A stretch of 64,000 bases of DNA from Ptychodera flava (lineage: Eukaryota > Hemichordata > Enteropneusta > Ptychoderidae), in contig NC_091935.1 in the NCBI RefSeq assembly GCF_041260155.1, positions 822,001-886,000 of the forward strand, read 5' to 3'. The position numbers and the translations under genes are program-made. Positions 40,321 through 64,000 of this stretch are shown piece after piece. The stretch's first letter is position 1. Each line of letters starts with the position of its first letter. The notes below the pieces were generated by a model. It was not told the DNA's origin. It saw nothing but the letters and a program-made list of their open reading frames with translations, and made no database searches.

Positions 40321-40399
40321 GTTCAGAGCCCTTATCAATCTTGTATTTTATTTTAAACCAAAATTATTGAATAGCAGTAACTAACTAGTATGACTTTAA

Positions 40400-41880
40400 A
40401 ACCATGCTTGCCTTTAACAACATCTCTCTATAGGTGGGTGTGGTATTGAAAACTGTTAGCCCCCTATTGATAATTGTTATTAAAGCCCTAATCTTTTATT
40501 TTTATTTACAGCTTGAAGTATTAAATGATACCTGTGTTTTCAAAATTGTCTATATGACTTCAAATGCGTGCCTTAATCTTAGGGTAGGTAAACAGTAGCC
40601 TCCCTGTTGTCATTTCTGTCTCGAGACTTGTTCTTATGTTTTCATAGTCATTCAAGGTTTTACAATCAGCTCTTACTACGTCTTCATAAATGTCCAAGTG
40701 TCTTCAGCCGCGTCCCTTTACAGAGATTGGTATAACACTACCGCTCCCCTTCGATAATTCTGTCTCCGGCTCTAATATTGTATTTTCATATCCAATCCGC
40801 AGGTAAAATAGCGGCAACTAGTATTGCTTAAAAGTGAGAAAGTCTTCAACAGCATTTTTTGAAGAAGACCAGCCCTATCCTTGATCATTCTTTCAATTTC
40901 TTATCTTGTATTGTATATGCATCTTGAAGTATTAAATAAAAGCACTCAGTGTGACTTCAAAATTGTCCAGATGACTTTAAACGCATCCCTTAATTTTGGG
41001 GTAGGTTTATAGTCTGGTACCTAGGCACAAAACGCAAAAATTTCGGCCCATAATGGTTCTTGGTGGTTTCTGTATCTTCAAAGCCGACTGAATCAGGATC
41101 TGCGTGATGCCGTCCTGGCACCCTTGGGCATTTTAATATATTAAAGATGGCCAATAAGATGGCCGCCAAAACATGTCAGGCAATGAGAGTTATCAGTTCC
41201 GTAACCCCATTTACCAGGCAAAGGAAACCACAATGACTCCAACAGTTTCTCATGGAGCTGAGATATGGCGTTTTCCCTGTTTTGGAGGTCATTTTGGCAG
41301 CCATTTTGGATTTGTATGCAAATTAAGAGTTGAACATGTTCGGCAGTGAAAGAAATGAATTGCTTGGCCCTGTTTACCTGGCAAATGACACCAAAATCAC
41401 TTTGATAACATTTCATAGAGCTGAGAATACCATTTACATGTTTGGCGGCCATCTTGTCTGCCATCTTGAATATATTGAAGTCATCCGACAATCTTGAAGT
41501 CACACTGAGTGCTTCGGGTTTGACCAAAAATCAAGGCTTCGGCACCAGATTATTATCATTTTTAAAGAAGTACCGTTTCACCTTCTTATTTGTCTCAGCC
41601 GTATTCTTGTATTCTTATCCATTCACGTGTTTTTGAAGTTCCTATTTTATGACTCCTCAACTATTTAAATGCGTCCCTTCATAAGGTATGTACATTTTAT
41701 ATAGCACCCTTTGTTGTTTATTCTGTCTCAAGTCCTAAGTTTATAATTTAATACTTAACTTGAATTACTAAATACCATTATATGACTTCAAAAATGTCAA
41801 TGTGACTTTAAAAGCGTCCTATTGTATAGTAGGTATTGCCAGGCTCGAGTTTAAGCTTGCTTTAATCTTCCTTCACTTTT
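40400..41880 (+). repeat. Diverged direct repeats
   Basis: Three related stretches (about 40510-40640, 40915-41015 and 41750-41835) share CTTGAAGTATTAAAT, GACTTCAAAATTGTC and ATGACTTTAAA...GCGTCCCTTAAT in the same order. They look like remnants of one repeat family; the MITE at 41137-41475 sits between copies 2 and 3. Confidence 0.55.
41137..41475. mobile_element. MITE with AAGATGGC-type terminal inverted repeats
   Basis: Left end TATATTAAAGATGGCC...AAGATGGCCGCCAAAACATG; right end CATGTTTGGCGGCCATCTTG...GCCATCTTGAATATA. The TIRs are about 38 bp and the element about 340 bp. The interior also holds two half-similar blocks (CAGGCAAAGGAAACC, CTGGCAAATGACACC). Target-site duplication not resolved. 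Confidence 0.7.
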
Positions 41881-42494
41881 AGCAGCGAGACACGTTTGAG
41901 GTCATGATAGTTTGACATCTTCACAAGGGTGTAGCACTTGATTCTGAAGGAGTCTATACATAATGGGTATAGAACAAATTTTATCGGTGGGAAGTGAAAG
42001 CTCTCTTTATGTTTTCAAGTGTTGTACGAATAAATGTGAAACATGCTACTCTTTGATTTTCAGGACCAGGAATGATTGCATATATGTTGGGGTGGGTCAT
42101 TTTCTTATACTTGCGTGGATTATTAGGGGTTCATCGTGTTTTGCGCATTCCAGGTTTTCAATTTTTTAAATTCGGTGACAGTATAGAACATCGTTTACCG
42201 ATTACGATAACGGGTTGACGAAGTTCAGTTTGCAGACAGTGTGATAGTCCACTGCCAATGACGGTCGAGTGAAATTTTGAAAATATGTTAGATTAATTAA
42301 TTGAAATATGTCGTAGTAAAATGTGTACTCAAATATCGATCATGTCATAATCAGTGTGTTCTATCTATTTTTTAATCATGACGATATAAAGATAACTTCC
42401 TTATAGCTTGTAAATAAGCATATACGTAAAAAAAGACCCGGAAGAGGTCATCATTTCCCGGTTTGGGGACGAACGAACGACTTTGCTATTCAAT

Positions 42495-63823
<21,329 letters not shown>

Positions 63824-64000
63824 GTTTGTTGTGTACTCAATGTAAGCAAAGCTTATGCAGTCTTTGTAATCTGGAAGGATGATATAAAACAAACAAAGTA
63901 ATATTCTGACACTTTGATTTTTGCAATTCCTTGCATTTTTGTATCTTTGAACATTTTGCTTGATGTAGCGAAAGGTTTACGAGAAAGATACTATGACAAA

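Overview
This is eukaryotic DNA from a multicellular animal. It is AT-rich, with many short exons separated by GT-AG introns, a high load of microsatellites and nested transposons, and animal-only gene families. A TRPC channel, a receptor combining WxxW, cadherin-like, EGF, Ig and HYR modules, and DIRS and Penelope-like retroelements together suggest a marine invertebrate, most likely a non-vertebrate deuterostome (hemichordate, echinoderm or amphioxus type). The species cannot be fixed from sequence alone, and a lophotrochozoan is not excluded.

Two protein-coding genes can be read exon by exon. Gene A lies on the minus strand (23985 down to 9780). It is a complete 14-exon TRPC-family cation channel of about 1495 residues: ankyrin repeats, six transmembrane segments, pore, TRP box, a CIRB-like segment and a coiled-coil tail. 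Every exon junction keeps the reading frame. Its striking feature is an S3-S4 extracellular loop expanded to about 380 residues, carrying a Thr/Pro-rich mucin-like domain built on a 45-bp in-frame minisatellite. Gene B lies on the plus strand (42495 to beyond 64000). It encodes a modular secreted or membrane receptor: signal peptide, WxxW domain, cadherin-like domain, a Cys-poor region, EGF, Ig, EGF, HYR. At least 14 exons are visible and the 3' end lies outside the window.

Layout: 1-8090, no gene seen. 8090-9500, a tRNA-derived SINE split by a long-inverted-repeat element that itself holds a Tc1/mariner-type MITE. 9780-23985, gene A, with a decayed DIRS-type retrotransposon (11588-15470) in intron 12. 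24000-42490, intergenic, with SINE-like copies, a dispersed 350-bp repeat, a second copy of the MITE, a 76-bp satellite, a 20-bp minisatellite, another MITE and a few doubtful exons. 42495-64000, gene B. Its first intron holds (TA)n arrays, a ribozyme-like hairpin and a foldback element. Its intron 13 holds an antisense Penelope-like element interrupted by a hAT-like foldback with a clear 7-bp target-site duplication.

The two genes have no evident functional link. Both encode cell-surface proteins, and both have introns colonised by retroelements. All exon models come from reading splice signals, phase and family motifs by eye; no alignment or search was run.
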